Shown here in pieces: positions 8,000-16,611 of a DNA stretch of 38,557 nt. Source of the stretch: Candidatus Lambdaproteobacteria bacterium RIFOXYD2_FULL_56_26 (GTDB lineage: Bacteria > SAR324 > XYD2-FULL-50-16); assembly GCA_001783715.1 (NCBI GenBank), contig MFNF01000016.1, forward strand, positions 1 through 38,557, written 5' to 3'. Within the stretch, counting starts at the first letter, position 1. The number at the start of each line of letters is the position of its first letter. The translations under genes and the position numbers were made by a program. The notes under the pieces are model-generated. The model saw only the letters and a list, made by a program, of their open reading frames with translations. It ran no database searches and had not been told where the DNA came from.

Positions 8000-10156
8000 T
8001 TATCGGGTTAAAGGGAGTTCAATTTCAATTCTGGTGCCTTTTTCCAGTTCGGAAAAGACCCGCAAATGGCCGCCCAGTTGTTTGACTCGGAAGTAAACCG
8101 TCTCCAACCCGACCCCTCGGGCGGTATTGCCTTCGTTTTCCGTGTCAAACAGCAGGTTCAAGGCATCCTGGTCGCTCAGGGATTGGGCGGCGGTGGAGGT
8201 CAGAGTGCCACGGGCAACCGCATCTTCTCTGATCTTTTGGGGGTCCAGCCCCCGTCCATCGTCTTCAAAAACCAACAGGAGATTGGAGCCGACCTTCTCG
8301 GCACCGATCTTCATTTGTCCTTCCAAGTCCTTGCCCAGAAAGACCCGTTCTTCCATCTTTTCGATCCCATGTTCCACGGCGTTACGGACCAAATGGACCA
8401 TCGCCGAGAACAAGTCCTGCATCCGGTGCAGGGGGACATCGATCTCCGCTCCGGTGAGGGTGATGGCCACCTGTTTGTTTTGTTTTTTGCAGAGGTTTTC
8501 GGCCATAATGCCGTATTTTTTTAAGACCAGCCCAATCGGCTGCATCTTGAGCTCTTCAAACCCTTGGTCCAAAGCGGCAATCGCCTGGGGGGAAACCTGG
8601 GACCAAAGGAAGTTCTTGAGCGAAGCCAACCGTTTGTGGGTGATTTCGGACAAACCGGGCAGCTGGGTGAAAGGCCGGTAGTTTTTGTCGAAAATCTGGT
8701 CCAACTGCTCCAAGGTCTTTTGGATGACTTCCGTTTGGATCTTCTGGTGCACCATATCCACCCGGGCTTCGGTGATCTTGAACAGGCTGTTGGCCACCAA
8801 CCCTTGGTCGGAGACCAAGTCTTCCAGATGGTCACTTTGGACCCGGTCAAAACAATCCTTGACCTCACTGGCCATCATCATCAGCTGCACGATCGAATCT
8901 GCGTCAAATTCGTGACCAGACTGGGCGGCCTCGCTGACCGCATCTTCAAACTCTTGGGTGACCTGGGCGATTTCTTGGATCTCAAAAATCTCGGCCCCAG
9001 ATTGCAGGGTTTTGATCAGCCCCAGAATTGAGTTGGCCCGAATCTCCTCACTGGGCTTTTCCAATTCCACCATGATCGACCGGAGGATCTCGTCGCTCGC
9101 CTTGCGGTACTGGTCGTACCCTTCCAGATCCATGGCGATTTTGACGATCATCTCGGCCTTGGCCTTTTCTTCGGCGATCTTGCGTTCCAGCGCGGCTTCT
9201 CCAGAAGCATCGGTCAGCAGCACCAAAATCAGGTCCTCGTCCACCGAAACCGGGGACTGGAGGTACCGGTAGTCCAGCCGCAGGACCATGTCGCCCCGGC
9301 GCAGCTCGTTGGGCAGCATTTCCTTGAGCACGTCGAGGCTGGTGATCCGCAAAAACACCGTTTCCATCAGGTCCCGCAACATTGAGACATCCGGGGCGCT
9401 TTGGTTGAAGCTGGCCGAATCCCGGTTGTAGGGGGTCCAATTGTTGAGCAGGATGTCCAAGGCATCGGTGTCCTTGTCCAGCTGGCCAAAGTAGGGATGT
9501 TGGCCCTTGGGGTACAGCGGAACCACCCGGCCATCCTTGGCAAAGCACAGGAACCCGGCGTTGGGGTGTTCCAAAAAGAAGGCGCTGAATTGGGAGAAGA
9601 CTCCCCCTGGGGCCGCCTGGGCGGGTGTAGCCGCCGGGGCCTGGGCGAGGGTGCCGATCACCGCTTCCAGCTCTTGGGTATCGGTAACGTCTGCGCCCAG
9701 TTCCTCACCCGAGAGGGCAGGTTGGGCCTTTGCCGCTCCGCCTCTGGCCGGGCGGATGGTCCAGCGCAACATCAGTTCACTGACCATCACCCCCATCGAG
9801 CTGGCCAAAGGCAAAGCTCCCAGGGCTTCCTTGGCCCAAAAGACCAGGACCAGTTCCGCCGAAACCTTGACCCCCAAACGGCTCCAGCCACTCAAGCCCA
9901 CTTCCTTGTCCACCGGCACCTGAGACATACCCGAACCGCCGATCAGAGCCCAAGTGTTGTAGTCCAAGGTGGTGGCCAGATTGGCCGGGGCTCCGGGGCG
10001 AATCACCTGACCCAAAATCTCCACTTCCCCCGGTCCTTCGCTGGGGCCTCCGTAGAGCCCTGCCGCCGCCAAGGTATAGACCCCCTCGAAGGCGTGGGCA
10101 GCCAGGGCCAAGAGTTCCTGGGCGAGGGCTGGTTCCAATCGGGGGGTTGCGGCCAT
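8000..10156 (-). CDS. CheA-like ATPase with an Hpt-like domain that lacks the phospho-histidine
   Basis: The 718-residue protein has an N-terminal domain I do not recognise (about 1-140), an Ala/Pro-rich linker (about 140-190), a second unrecognised domain (about 190-310), a charged helix (about 320-350) and an Hpt/P1-like helical segment around 370-410. There the canonical aHxxKGxA reads IKTLQSGA with K382 in the histidine position. A long helical region then leads to a CheA-type ATPase domain (about 550-718): N-box LVRNAVEHGIE, G1 FEDDGRGLD, and G2 RGVGLETVYFRVKQLGGHLRV ending GTRIEIELPL. No CheW-like P5 domain is present. The ATP-binding motifs look intact. A soluble sensor or scaffold ATPase is likely; whether it phosphorylates a separate protein cannot be told from sequence. 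It starts at ATG 10156 and precedes the rhodanese gene. Confidence 0.8.
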   Translation of the reverse strand: MAATPRLEPALAQELLALAAHAFEGVYTLAAAGLYGGPSEGPGEVEILGQVIRPGAPANLATTLDYNTWALIGGSGMSQVPVDKEVGLSGWSRLGVKVSAELVLVFWAKEALGALPLASSMGVMVSELMLRWTIRPARGGAAKAQPALSGEELGADVTDTQELEAVIGTLAQAPAATPAQAAPGGVFSQFSAFFLEHPNAGFLCFAKDGRVVPLYPKGQHPYFGQLDKDTDALDILLNNWTPYNRDSASFNQSAPDVSMLRDLMETVFLRITSLDVLKEMLPNELRRGDMVLRLDYRYLQSPVSVDEDLILVLLTDASGEAALERKIAEEKAKAEMIVKIAMDLEGYDQYRKASDEILRSIMVELEKPSEEIRANSILGLIKTLQSGAEIFEIQEIAQVTQEFEDAVSEAAQSGHEFDADSIVQLMMMASEVKDCFDRVQSDHLEDLVSDQGLVANSLFKITEARVDMVHQKIQTEVIQKTLEQLDQIFDKNYRPFTQLPGLSEITHKRLASLKNFLWSQVSPQAIAALDQGFEELKMQPIGLVLKKYGIMAENLCKKQNKQVAITLTGAEIDVPLHRMQDLFSAMVHLVRNAVEHGIEKMEERVFLGKDLEGQMKIGAEKVGSNLLLVFEDDGRGLDPQKIREDAVARGTLTSTAAQSLSDQDALNLLFDTENEGNTARGVGLETVYFRVKQLGGHLRVFSELEKGTRIEIELPLTR

Positions 10157-10277
10157 GGGATCGTTTCTCTAAGGTGAGGTACGGCTTAGGGTCGGGGTTT
10201 TGTTGCTGGCTCGGTTATACCTTCTACGCCGTTTTGAGTCAAACTCTTGTTTGAATCGGATTTCAAGGGCTAGGTTC

Positions 10278-11222
10278 CTACCACCTCCCTTGGGTTAGAT
10301 CGGCCAGCCGCTTGAGTCCAAGCTGGATCACCCCTTTGGGTCCCTTGGCTGATTCGAGTCTAAGCAGGTCTTCAAACTCCGGTCCAACATAAACTTCGGG
10401 CCAACGGCGCAGCTTCTTGGCCACCTCCAAGTGCCCCAGCCGAAGGGCGGTGCTGTAGGTGAGGTAATGGACCCAGGCCCGGGGGAACACCGCCCGAGCC
10501 TGTCCCAGCCCCAGGTGTTTGAGCCCGTGCCTTTGGCACAGTTCCAAGGCGGCCATCTGTCCGCACAAAACCGGCACGAACCAGGGGGCAGGCAAACCGG
10601 GCAGGACATAGATCTTTTGGTCCAGGTGGTAGGCTGGGTAGGCCCAGTGGACATATTCGTCCAAAAAGTTCACCGGGAAGCGGGGCGGGTCTTCCTTCTG
10701 CATCCCCAAAACGATTCGCCAGTCCAAAAAGACCAGCTGTTTGGGCAAGGTGACTGGGTGACCAAAGGCAGCCAAAAAGGGGACCAACGGCCCCAACAGG
10801 CCCGCCAGATCGGACCCTTTGCCGATCAACCTGGGTTTACAAAATTCGCACACCCCCCCTTGCCCCTCCAACTTGCTGACCGTCTTGGGGAATCGGCAGG
10901 TAAAGCAACGGGATTTGGCGGTGTTAAAGCAGTTCAGGCAAACCTTGACCCCATGCTCCGCATATTCCCGTTCCCCCTCCTTGATCTCCCGTTGGCAGAG
11001 GTGGCACTGGCCTTGGGTTTGGGGGGGCCGTTCGGCCAAACAAAAGTCACAAACCTTGCCCAGCTTGGGGTGGTTTTTCAGTTCCTTGGCCGGGAAGCCG
11101 CAGTGGGTGCAGGCCTTGGCCCCCCGGAAGCAGTTGAGGCAAACCTTGACCCCTCTGCCTTCATAAAAGGATTGGCCCGAAGGGATTGGTCCCTGGCAGT
11201 AATAACAATGTTCAGCTTCCAT
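10278..11222 (-). CDS. Protein with two LIM-like zinc modules and a possible degenerate DA1-type peptidase domain
   Basis: The N-terminal 140 residues contain eight CxxC pairs in two repeats of the same layout: CYYC, CLNCF, CTHC, CDFC, then CHLC, CLNCF, CFTC, CEFC. Each repeat could bind two zinc ions, like a LIM domain. The C-terminal part (about 150-315) has no cysteine clusters. The order of its segments (KIYVLPGLP, then a helix GQMAALELCQRHGLKHLG, then the helix RAWVHYLTYSTALRLG) resembles the DA1-like peptidase domain that follows LIM modules in plant and bacterial proteins. In DA1 that first helix carries HEMMH; here the corresponding residues read GQMAA, so any peptidase site would be lost. 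The DA1 link is my inference from pattern only. ATG 11222 is preferred to the TTG three bases upstream. Confidence 0.7.
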   Translation of the reverse strand: MEAEHCYYCQGPIPSGQSFYEGRGVKVCLNCFRGAKACTHCGFPAKELKNHPKLGKVCDFCLAERPPQTQGQCHLCQREIKEGEREYAEHGVKVCLNCFNTAKSRCFTCRFPKTVSKLEGQGGVCEFCKPRLIGKGSDLAGLLGPLVPFLAAFGHPVTLPKQLVFLDWRIVLGMQKEDPPRFPVNFLDEYVHWAYPAYHLDQKIYVLPGLPAPWFVPVLCGQMAALELCQRHGLKHLGLGQARAVFPRAWVHYLTYSTALRLGHLEVAKKLRRWPEVYVGPEFEDLLRLESAKGPKGVIQLGLKRLADLTQGRW

Positions 11223-11296
11223 CAAAGGACCCGAGGTTGGGTGGGGAACCGGTTGCCAACTCTGCCGTGAAGCGGTAAGGTAAAAGCCCTTGGGAA

Positions 11297-11686
11297 ATGG
11301 TTTTTCGGCCTTTAACCTTCATTACGGTGTTTACCTTGCCTAGCGACCTCATCAAAGTCATCTCCCAGTCTTCGGAGCTGGAGCTTGCCAACGACCCGGA
11401 ACGGCTGGCCAGGGAAGCGATCCCCTTCGAGGGCCAGCTGCAACAACACAAAACCGACCCGAACAAGGTCTTTTTGCTGATGGGGCCCTTGACCGCCGCC
11501 AACCTGTTGGTGGAGTTCAAGATCAAAGACATCCTTTATGCCCAGAACACCACCACCCTGACCGGCCCCAAGGGGGACTCGGTCCAGATGGTCAAGCTTT
11601 GGGTCCGCACCGGGGCCGTTGGTGTGCGACTGACCCCCTTTGTGGTAGCCGATTTCAGCAGCTTTTACCAGCAACACTTGGACTGA
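11297..11686 (+). CDS. Small protein of unknown function
   Basis: No family recognised. The 129-residue product looks like a compact alpha/beta cytoplasmic protein: ITVFTLPSDLIKVISQSSEL, then VFLLMGPLTAANLLVEFKIKDIL and a final beta-rich part (VQMVKLWVRTGAVGVRLTPFVVADFSSFYQ). It has no signal peptide or transmembrane helix. It is divergent from the zinc-module gene, with only about 75 bases between the two starts. Its last 32 bases overlap the end of rsmA on the opposite strand. Codon usage matches the neighbours, which supports a real gene, but the start is not well marked by a ribosome-binding site. Confidence 0.6.
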   Translation: MVFRPLTFITVFTLPSDLIKVISQSSELELANDPERLAREAIPFEGQLQQHKTDPNKVFLLMGPLTAANLLVEFKIKDILYAQNTTTLTGPKGDSVQMVKLWVRTGAVGVRLTPFVVADFSSFYQQHLD

Positions 11687-12467
11687 CCTGCCGGTAAAGC
11701 TCCAGCCATTCCAAGGGCTTCAGGTTTTCCGGCCGCAAGCCTTCCAACGCTTGCACCCCCGCAGGCTCCAGCCGTTCTGCCAGTTCGGGCCGCTCTCGTT
11801 TGAGGCGGCTCAACAGCAGCTTACGCCGCTGCTCAAACCCCCAACGGACAAAACCAAACAGTTCGGCTTCGGGCACCGCCAGTGCGGGCTTGGGGGTCAG
11901 GTGTAAGACCACCGAATCCACCTTGGGCGGCGGGACGAAGGCACCCGGCGGTACGGCACAAACTTTTTTGACTTGAAAACAAAGCCCGGCGATCACCGAA
12001 AGAATGCCATAGTCCTTGAGCCCCTTGCCGGTCCCTAGGTCCACCAGCCGGTCCCCCACTTCCTTTTGCAACATCAAGGTCAGGGAGGCAAACCGCTGCC
12101 TTTGCTCGACAAACTTAAAAAACAAAGGGGTCGAAACATTGTAGGGCAGGTTGGCCACCAACTTCCAGCCTTCCTGTTCACCTAAAATCTCGGTCCAAGG
12201 CAGCTTGAGGGCATCCCCTTCGAGCAGCCGGAAGTTGGGCGCTTGGCCAAACCTTCGGTCCAACTCTCGGCACAAGTCCCGGTCGATCTCCACCGCCTGG
12301 ACCCGGACCTGGGCCTGGAGCAGCGCCTCGGTCAACACCCCGGCCCCCGGACCGATCTCCAGCACCGGTTCGCCGGGGGCCAGTTTGGCCGCTCCGACGA
12401 TCTGCTGCAAAATCCCGGCATCCTTTAAAAAATGCTGGCCAAACCGTTTTTTATGTTGGTGACTCAT
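11655..12467 (-). CDS. rsmA: 16S rRNA dimethyladenosine transferase
   Basis: RsmA (KsgA) dimethylates two adjacent adenosines near the 3' end of 16S rRNA late in small-subunit assembly. The 270-residue protein shows the family signature in order: KKRFGQHFLKD, the SAM loop LEIGPGAGVLTEALL, the acidic VEIDRDL, GDALKLPW, the catalytic NLPYNVSTP, and the C-terminal VPPGAFVPPPKVDSVVLHL. The length is standard. Its ATG overlaps the dciA stop as ATGA, so it is the third gene of the dnaB-dciA-rsmA unit. Its 3' end overlaps a convergent small gene by 32 bases. Confidence 0.95.
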   Translation of the reverse strand: MSHQHKKRFGQHFLKDAGILQQIVGAAKLAPGEPVLEIGPGAGVLTEALLQAQVRVQAVEIDRDLCRELDRRFGQAPNFRLLEGDALKLPWTEILGEQEGWKLVANLPYNVSTPLFFKFVEQRQRFASLTLMLQKEVGDRLVDLGTGKGLKDYGILSVIAGLCFQVKKVCAVPPGAFVPPPKVDSVVLHLTPKPALAVPEAELFGFVRWGFEQRRKLLLSRLKRERPELAERLEPAGVQALEGLRPENLKPLEWLELYRQVSPSVAGKSC

Positions 12468-13147
12468 GGGGTTGTCTTTTTGCCAATGGACCGAGCCAAT
12501 GCCCGCTCAAAAGCCTTGCGCAGACGAGGTTCGGTGATGTTTTGGGAACGCCTTTGGGCCTCGGACAGAGCGGCCGGTTCCAGGGGCGGTAGGGCGGTGG
12601 GGGGAGCCAAAAAAAGATCGTCCTTGTGCCTCCTGACCTCAGTGCCATTGGGCAGAACCAAGTCCACATAGTCTTCCTGGGTGGCATAAAAAAAGTCCAC
12701 CAGCTCTTCGGGCAGCAGTTGGGTTCTAGGAGCCGCTTCGGAGGTGTGGGACTGCCGCCACTGTTCCAGAGCCTTCAGGTAGTCGGCCCACCGGCGGTTG
12801 CGGTCCTTGGCGGTTTCCCATTTTCGGTTTTTTACCGGCCCCACCTCAAAGCGCAGGTCTTTGAGGAATATCTTGGGGTCCAGGGCCTTGATCTTTTCGA
12901 TCATCTTTTTTTTTGCCCAACGGAAGGCGGCGGCGTAGGCGGCATCTTCAACCCGCAAGGTCAAAACCCCCTGGTCCAGCCGGTAGGGCCGAACCTTGTC
13001 GGCGGTGGGGGCTTCCAAAATCAAAAACCAGTATTTATGGATCTTCGCCAAATGCCAGACCGACTCCAGGCCGTGGGAGGCAAGGTAGGCTTCCAGCAGG
13101 CCTTCTAGGGGCTCCAGCCCTTCGGTCTCCAAACTAGCTTGGGACAT
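12464..13147 (-). CDS. dciA: DUF721-type protein, probable DciA-like replicative helicase loader
   Basis: Residues about 20-110 match the DUF721/DciA layout: an N-terminal helix (LEPLEGLLEAYLASHGLES), an amphipathic helix containing KIHKYW, then YRLDQGVLTLRVEDAAYAAAFRWAKKKMIEKI and a closing strand (FLKDLRFEVGP). In DciA this KH-like domain and the tail bind DNA and DnaB and help load the helicase. The 227-residue length exceeds minimal DciA; the extra C-terminal part (110-227) is charged and ends in a basic helix. The gene overlaps dnaB by 14 bases and rsmA by 4, placing it directly between them. The domain match alone would be moderate; adjacency to dnaB raises confidence in the role. Confidence 0.72.
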   Translation of the reverse strand: MSQASLETEGLEPLEGLLEAYLASHGLESVWHLAKIHKYWFLILEAPTADKVRPYRLDQGVLTLRVEDAAYAAAFRWAKKKMIEKIKALDPKIFLKDLRFEVGPVKNRKWETAKDRNRRWADYLKALEQWRQSHTSEAAPRTQLLPEELVDFFYATQEDYVDLVLPNGTEVRRHKDDLFLAPPTALPPLEPAALSEAQRRSQNITEPRLRKAFERALARSIGKKTTP

Positions 13148-14495
13148 CGGCTTCCCGCAAACTCAGGTTCGAGAAGGTGGTGTACCTACCGGTGAACACC
13201 AGTTTCAAGGTTCCGGTGGAACCGTTTCGGTGTTTGCCGATGATGATCTCGGCAATCCCCTTGTCCTTGGAGTCTTCGTCGTACACCTCGTCCCGGTAGA
13301 TGAACATGATCAGGTCTGCGTCCTGCTCGATCGCCCCCGATTCCCGTAGGTCGGAGAGCTGGGGCCGTTTGTTGGTGCGGCTTTCCAAGGCCCGGTTGAG
13401 CTGGGAAAGGGCAATCACCGGGACCTGTAATTCTTTGGCCAGCCCCTTGAGGCTCCGGGAGATCTCCGAAATTTCCTGTTCCCTCGGCTGGTTGGGCCTA
13501 GAGCCTTTCATCAACTGGAGGTAGTCCACGATCACCAAAGAGACCCCTTGGGGGAATTCTTTGTGCAGCTGTTTGGAAACCGTGGCCACTTCGTAGCAGC
13601 TCATCGCCGGGGTGTCGTTGATGTAGATGTTGCGGCCACTCAAAAGATCGGTGGCCATGGCCAGCTTGTCCCAGTCCTCGGCCTCCAAGTTGCCGGAGCG
13701 GAGCTTTTCGCTGTCCACCTTGGCCTCGGCGGAAAGCAGCCTAGTCACCAACTGTTCCTTGGACATCTCCAGGCTGAAGACCAAGGTGGCTCCGGGGGCC
13801 TCGGAGCGGGTGGCCACGTACTTGGCGATGTTCAGTGCAAAGGCGGTTTTGCCCATAGCCGGACGGGCCGCTACGATGATCAGGTCCGAAGGCTGCAACC
13901 CGCTGGTCTTGTGGTCCAGGTCGGCAAAGCCGGTGGGCAGACCGGTCACGTCCTTGTCGTGGGCCGAATTCCGCTCTAGGGTTTCAAAGGTTTTGGGCAG
14001 AATGTCCCGGATGTGGGCGTAACTTTTGTCCGAGCTACGGGTCGCTATCTCGGCGATTTTTGCTTCCGCCTCGGCCAGCAGTTCCCCGATCTTCTGGTCC
14101 GGGGCCCTCGACTTTTTGGCGATTTCGGTGGTGGTGGTGATCAGCTCCCTAAGCAGGGACATCTCTTGGACGATCTTGCCGTAACTCTGCACGTTGGCGG
14201 TGGAAAACCGCATCAACGCCAGTTCGGCCAAGTAGGCGTACCCCCCGGCGGAATCCAGCTGGCTTTTGGACTTGAGCTGGTTGCCCAAGGTGTATTCGTC
14301 GATCGCCCGGTCCGCTTCGAGCATCTCCATCATCGCCCCAAAGATGTGCTGGTGGGCAATGGAAAAAAAGGACAGCGGGGTCAAGAGAGCGGCCACTTCG
14401 GTCAGACAGCCGTTGTCGGCCAAAATCGCTCCCAGGACCGCTTGTTCGGCCTCGAAGTCTTGGGGAATGGTGGTCTGGGTCAGTTGGCTTTCCAT
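13134..14495 (-). CDS. dnaB: Replicative DNA helicase
   Basis: DnaB is the hexameric 5'-3' helicase that unwinds DNA at the replication fork. The 453-residue protein has the N-terminal helical domain (QDFEAEQAVLGAIL, residues about 11-115), a linker (about 150-175) and a RecA-fold ATPase with Walker A ARPAMGKTAFALNIA, Walker B (SLVIVDYLQLM), and the sensor and arginine-finger region (VIALSQLNRALESR, QLSDLRESGAIEQDAD). The C-terminal IIGKHRNGSTGTLKLVF strand block is typical. No intein is present. It is the first gene of the unit with dciA and rsmA. Upstream lie 281 non-coding bases shared with the divergent chemoreceptor gene. Confidence 0.96.
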   Translation of the reverse strand: MESQLTQTTIPQDFEAEQAVLGAILADNGCLTEVAALLTPLSFFSIAHQHIFGAMMEMLEADRAIDEYTLGNQLKSKSQLDSAGGYAYLAELALMRFSTANVQSYGKIVQEMSLLRELITTTTEIAKKSRAPDQKIGELLAEAEAKIAEIATRSSDKSYAHIRDILPKTFETLERNSAHDKDVTGLPTGFADLDHKTSGLQPSDLIIVAARPAMGKTAFALNIAKYVATRSEAPGATLVFSLEMSKEQLVTRLLSAEAKVDSEKLRSGNLEAEDWDKLAMATDLLSGRNIYINDTPAMSCYEVATVSKQLHKEFPQGVSLVIVDYLQLMKGSRPNQPREQEISEISRSLKGLAKELQVPVIALSQLNRALESRTNKRPQLSDLRESGAIEQDADLIMFIYRDEVYDEDSKDKGIAEIIIGKHRNGSTGTLKLVFTGRYTTFSNLSLREADVPS

Positions 14496-14641
14496 GGTCG
14501 CTCGAAGGGGTAAGAACCTTCAGGCTACCCACTTTTGGGGGCCGGGGCAAGGACCAGGGTTCAGTTCTTTGTTTGTGTTTGATTTTAATCCCCTAGTCCC
14601 CAGGAGATTTGTCCTGCCCTTAAAACAAACGGCGCAGCAAT

Positions 14642-14663
14642 ATTTGCATTCTGGAATGCAAAT
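14642..14663. promoter_or_regulatory. Perfect 10-bp inverted repeat between dnaB and the chemoreceptor gene
   Basis: ATTTGCATTC is followed by TG and then its exact reverse complement GAATGCAAAT. The site lies 147 bases upstream of the dnaB start and 114 bases upstream of the chemoreceptor start. A two-base loop is too short for a good RNA hairpin, so a dimeric-regulator operator is the more natural reading. I do not recognise the binding protein. Confidence 0.5.
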
Positions 14664-14689
14664 TTTCTGGCCTTTATGCCTAGACAGTT

Positions 14690-14722
14690 GTTAAATTCGG
14701 TCTGTTAAATCTTTGGTTAAAT
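14690..14722 (+). repeat. Three direct copies of GTTAAAT upstream of the chemoreceptor gene
   Basis: GTTAAAT occurs at 14690-14696, 14704-14710 and 14716-14722, starting 14 and 12 bases apart. That is close to one helical turn, in an otherwise AT-rich stretch directly before the chemoreceptor leader. They could be regulator half-sites or part of the promoter; chance in AT-rich DNA cannot be excluded. Confidence 0.35.
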
Positions 14723-14776
14723 ATTTTTTGACCTTAGGTTTGGAACCCCAAACGTCCCAACATTGAGAGCCGGGCC

Positions 14777-16363
14777 ATGAAAAACCTGAAAATCCGCAAC
14801 AAAATTCTGCTGGGCTTTGTGGCCGTCATCCTGCTGTTTGTCGTTGGGGTGGTTGAAGGGGTCCGGGCCATTTCCGAGGTTGACCGGTCGGCCAATGAAA
14901 TGGAACTCCGGCTCTCCCAGGTCCGCACCTTGGAGCACCTCAAGCTCAAAAGCACCGAGATGAACCTCCTGTTCATGGACATCATCATCGACAAGGACGA
15001 GGCGATTTCCGCCGAACGGATGGCGGAAATGCAGGCGCTCAAAGACTACATCACCAAGGCACAGACCGAGCTGGAGGAAGCGGCGGACACGGACTTCGAG
15101 AGGCAGACCGTGGCTACGGTAGTCCAGAACTACAAAGCCTTGTCGGAGGTGGGAGAAAAACAGTTGATCGCCCGGATCAACCAAAAGACCGCCGATGAGG
15201 CCTTTTTGAGCCAAATGGACGACGACATCGACCGCTTGGGCGGAGAAAACCGCAAGGCGATCCAAGAGACCATCACCAGTATCGAAGAGGAAATCAAAGA
15301 AGCGAGGGCCGAGCGGCAGAGCAGCGTCTCGTGGGCCAAAAACCTCTTGTACCTGACCTTGGTCTTCGGGGTCCTGGTCGCCTTTGGGGCCTCTTTTGTG
15401 ATCATCCGGCTGATCACCCAGCCGGTCAACCAAACGGTTTTGTTGATCAAAGATTTGGCCGAAGGGGAGGGTGACCTGACCAAACGCCTGACCGCAGACC
15501 GCCAGGACGAATTGGGCGACATGGCCCGTTGGCTCAATCGGTTTTTGGAAAACATCGCCGGGATCATCAAACAGGTGCAACGAGGGGTCGCCGACATCTC
15601 CGCCGCCGGGGAGGAACTCAGCTCCACGGCCACCCAAATCGCCCATACCGCCGAACGGATCGCCGGGGACTCGGAGCGGGAGTCCGCCGCCTTGACCCAA
15701 GCCTCCAGTTCGATCACCGAAATCGCCTCCACCTTTGAGTCCACCGCCACCCAAATGGGGGACCTCAAAAACCTAGCCCAAGAGGCCCAAGGGGCGGCCA
15801 ACCGGGCCAATTCCTCCTTGAACGAATCCCAACGTTCGATGGACGAGATCGGCACCTCGGCCAAACAGATCGTGGGGATCGTCAACGTGATCACCGAAAT
15901 CGCCAACCAAACCAACCTGCTGTCCTTAAACGCCGCCATCGAGGCCGCCAAGGCCGGGGAGTTTGGCAAAGGCTTTGCCGTGGTTGCCGACGAGGTAAGG
16001 CTCTTGGCCGACCGGAGCAATACCCAGGTCACCCAGATCAGGGACCTCATTTCCGCCTCCTCCCAGGCAGTGGACAAAGGGCGGGAGATTTCCCAAAACC
16101 AAGTCCAGGTGCTGGGCAAGATCACCGGACTGGTGGACCAGATGTCGGTGCCCATCACCAACACCGCCTCGGGGATGCTCGAACAACAGGCAGCGGTACG
16201 GGAATTGGCCCTGACCGCTGAAGAGATCACCAAGGTCAGCGAAAACAACTCCGATGCCGCCAAACAGCTTTCGGCGGCCACCCAACAGATTGCCCAAACC
16301 TCGGGCAGCTTGGCCCAGATGGTGGACAGTCTTAAGTCTATGACCGACCGTTTCAAGACATAA
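14777..16363 (+). CDS. Methyl-accepting chemotaxis protein
   Basis: This membrane receptor passes periplasmic stimuli to CheA/CheW. The 528-residue protein has one transmembrane helix at about residues 9-31, a periplasmic helical domain (about 32-195), a second membrane helix (about 196-218), a HAMP domain (about 215-270) and a long cytoplasmic helical hairpin. The conserved tip, [18 protein letters not shown] followed by [12 protein letters not shown], lies at about residues 374-408 and binds CheW/CheA. No C-terminal CheR-tethering pentapeptide is seen (it ends DRFKT). The sensory domain looks like a four-helix bundle without obvious ligand residues. No che genes are adjacent, although the CheA-like ATPase lies 4.6 kb away on the other strand. 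Confidence 0.95.
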   Translation: MKNLKIRNKILLGFVAVILLFVVGVVEGVRAISEVDRSANEMELRLSQVRTLEHLKLKSTEMNLLFMDIIIDKDEAISAERMAEMQALKDYITKAQTELEEAADTDFERQTVATVVQNYKALSEVGEKQLIARINQKTADEAFLSQMDDDIDRLGGENRKAIQETITSIEEEIKEARAERQSSVSWAKNLLYLTLVFGVLVAFGASFVIIRLITQPVNQTVLLIKDLAEGEGDLTKRLTADRQDELGDMARWLNRFLENIAGIIKQVQRGVADISAAGEELSSTATQIAHTAERIAGDSERESAALTQASSSITEIASTFESTATQMGDLKNLAQEAQGAANRANSSLNESQRSMDEIGTSAKQIVGIVNVITEIANQTNLLSLNAAIEAAKAGEFGKGFAVVADEVRLLADRSNTQVTQIRDLISASSQAVDKGREISQNQVQVLGKITGLVDQMSVPITNTASGMLEQQAAVRELALTAEEITKVSENNSDAAKQLSAATQQIAQTSGSLAQMVDSLKSMTDRFKT

Positions 16364-16391
16364 CGGGAATTGGTCGGGGGCTTGCCTTCGG

Positions 16392-16425
16392 TTCACCTTG
16401 GGGCTAGACTGGCCCCCAAGGTGAA
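16392..16425 (+). terminator. Strong hairpin after the chemoreceptor gene, no U-tract
   Basis: TTCACCTTGGGG (16392-16403) pairs perfectly with CCCCAAGGTGAA (16414-16425) over 12 bp with a 10-base loop. It begins 28 bases after the stop codon. No run of T follows, so classical intrinsic termination is unproven; a 3'-end stabiliser or U-less terminator is possible. The rest of the gap to 16611 shows no gene. Confidence 0.45.
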
Positions 16426-16611
16426 GCCAAAAGGACCAACCCGGAGGAGCCCAAGGGCGGTTCCGACCGGACCTATGGGCAGCCCAAGGCCGGGTTCCCT
16501 TGCCTGCCTGGCCGGGCTCCCTCTTCTTTCGTTTGGGAAATCTGTTGTTTGGGGGTTGGCCCTGGGACCGGGGCAACCCTTTTTTGGCCCCACCCTTTTT
16601 CTCTGAAAAAA

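Noticed and set aside
14717-15754. 345-codon open frame on the minus strand opposite the chemoreceptor gene
   Set aside because: It is Gly/Asp/Phe-rich shadow coding from the strong codon bias of the receptor gene; no start signal or recognisable domain.
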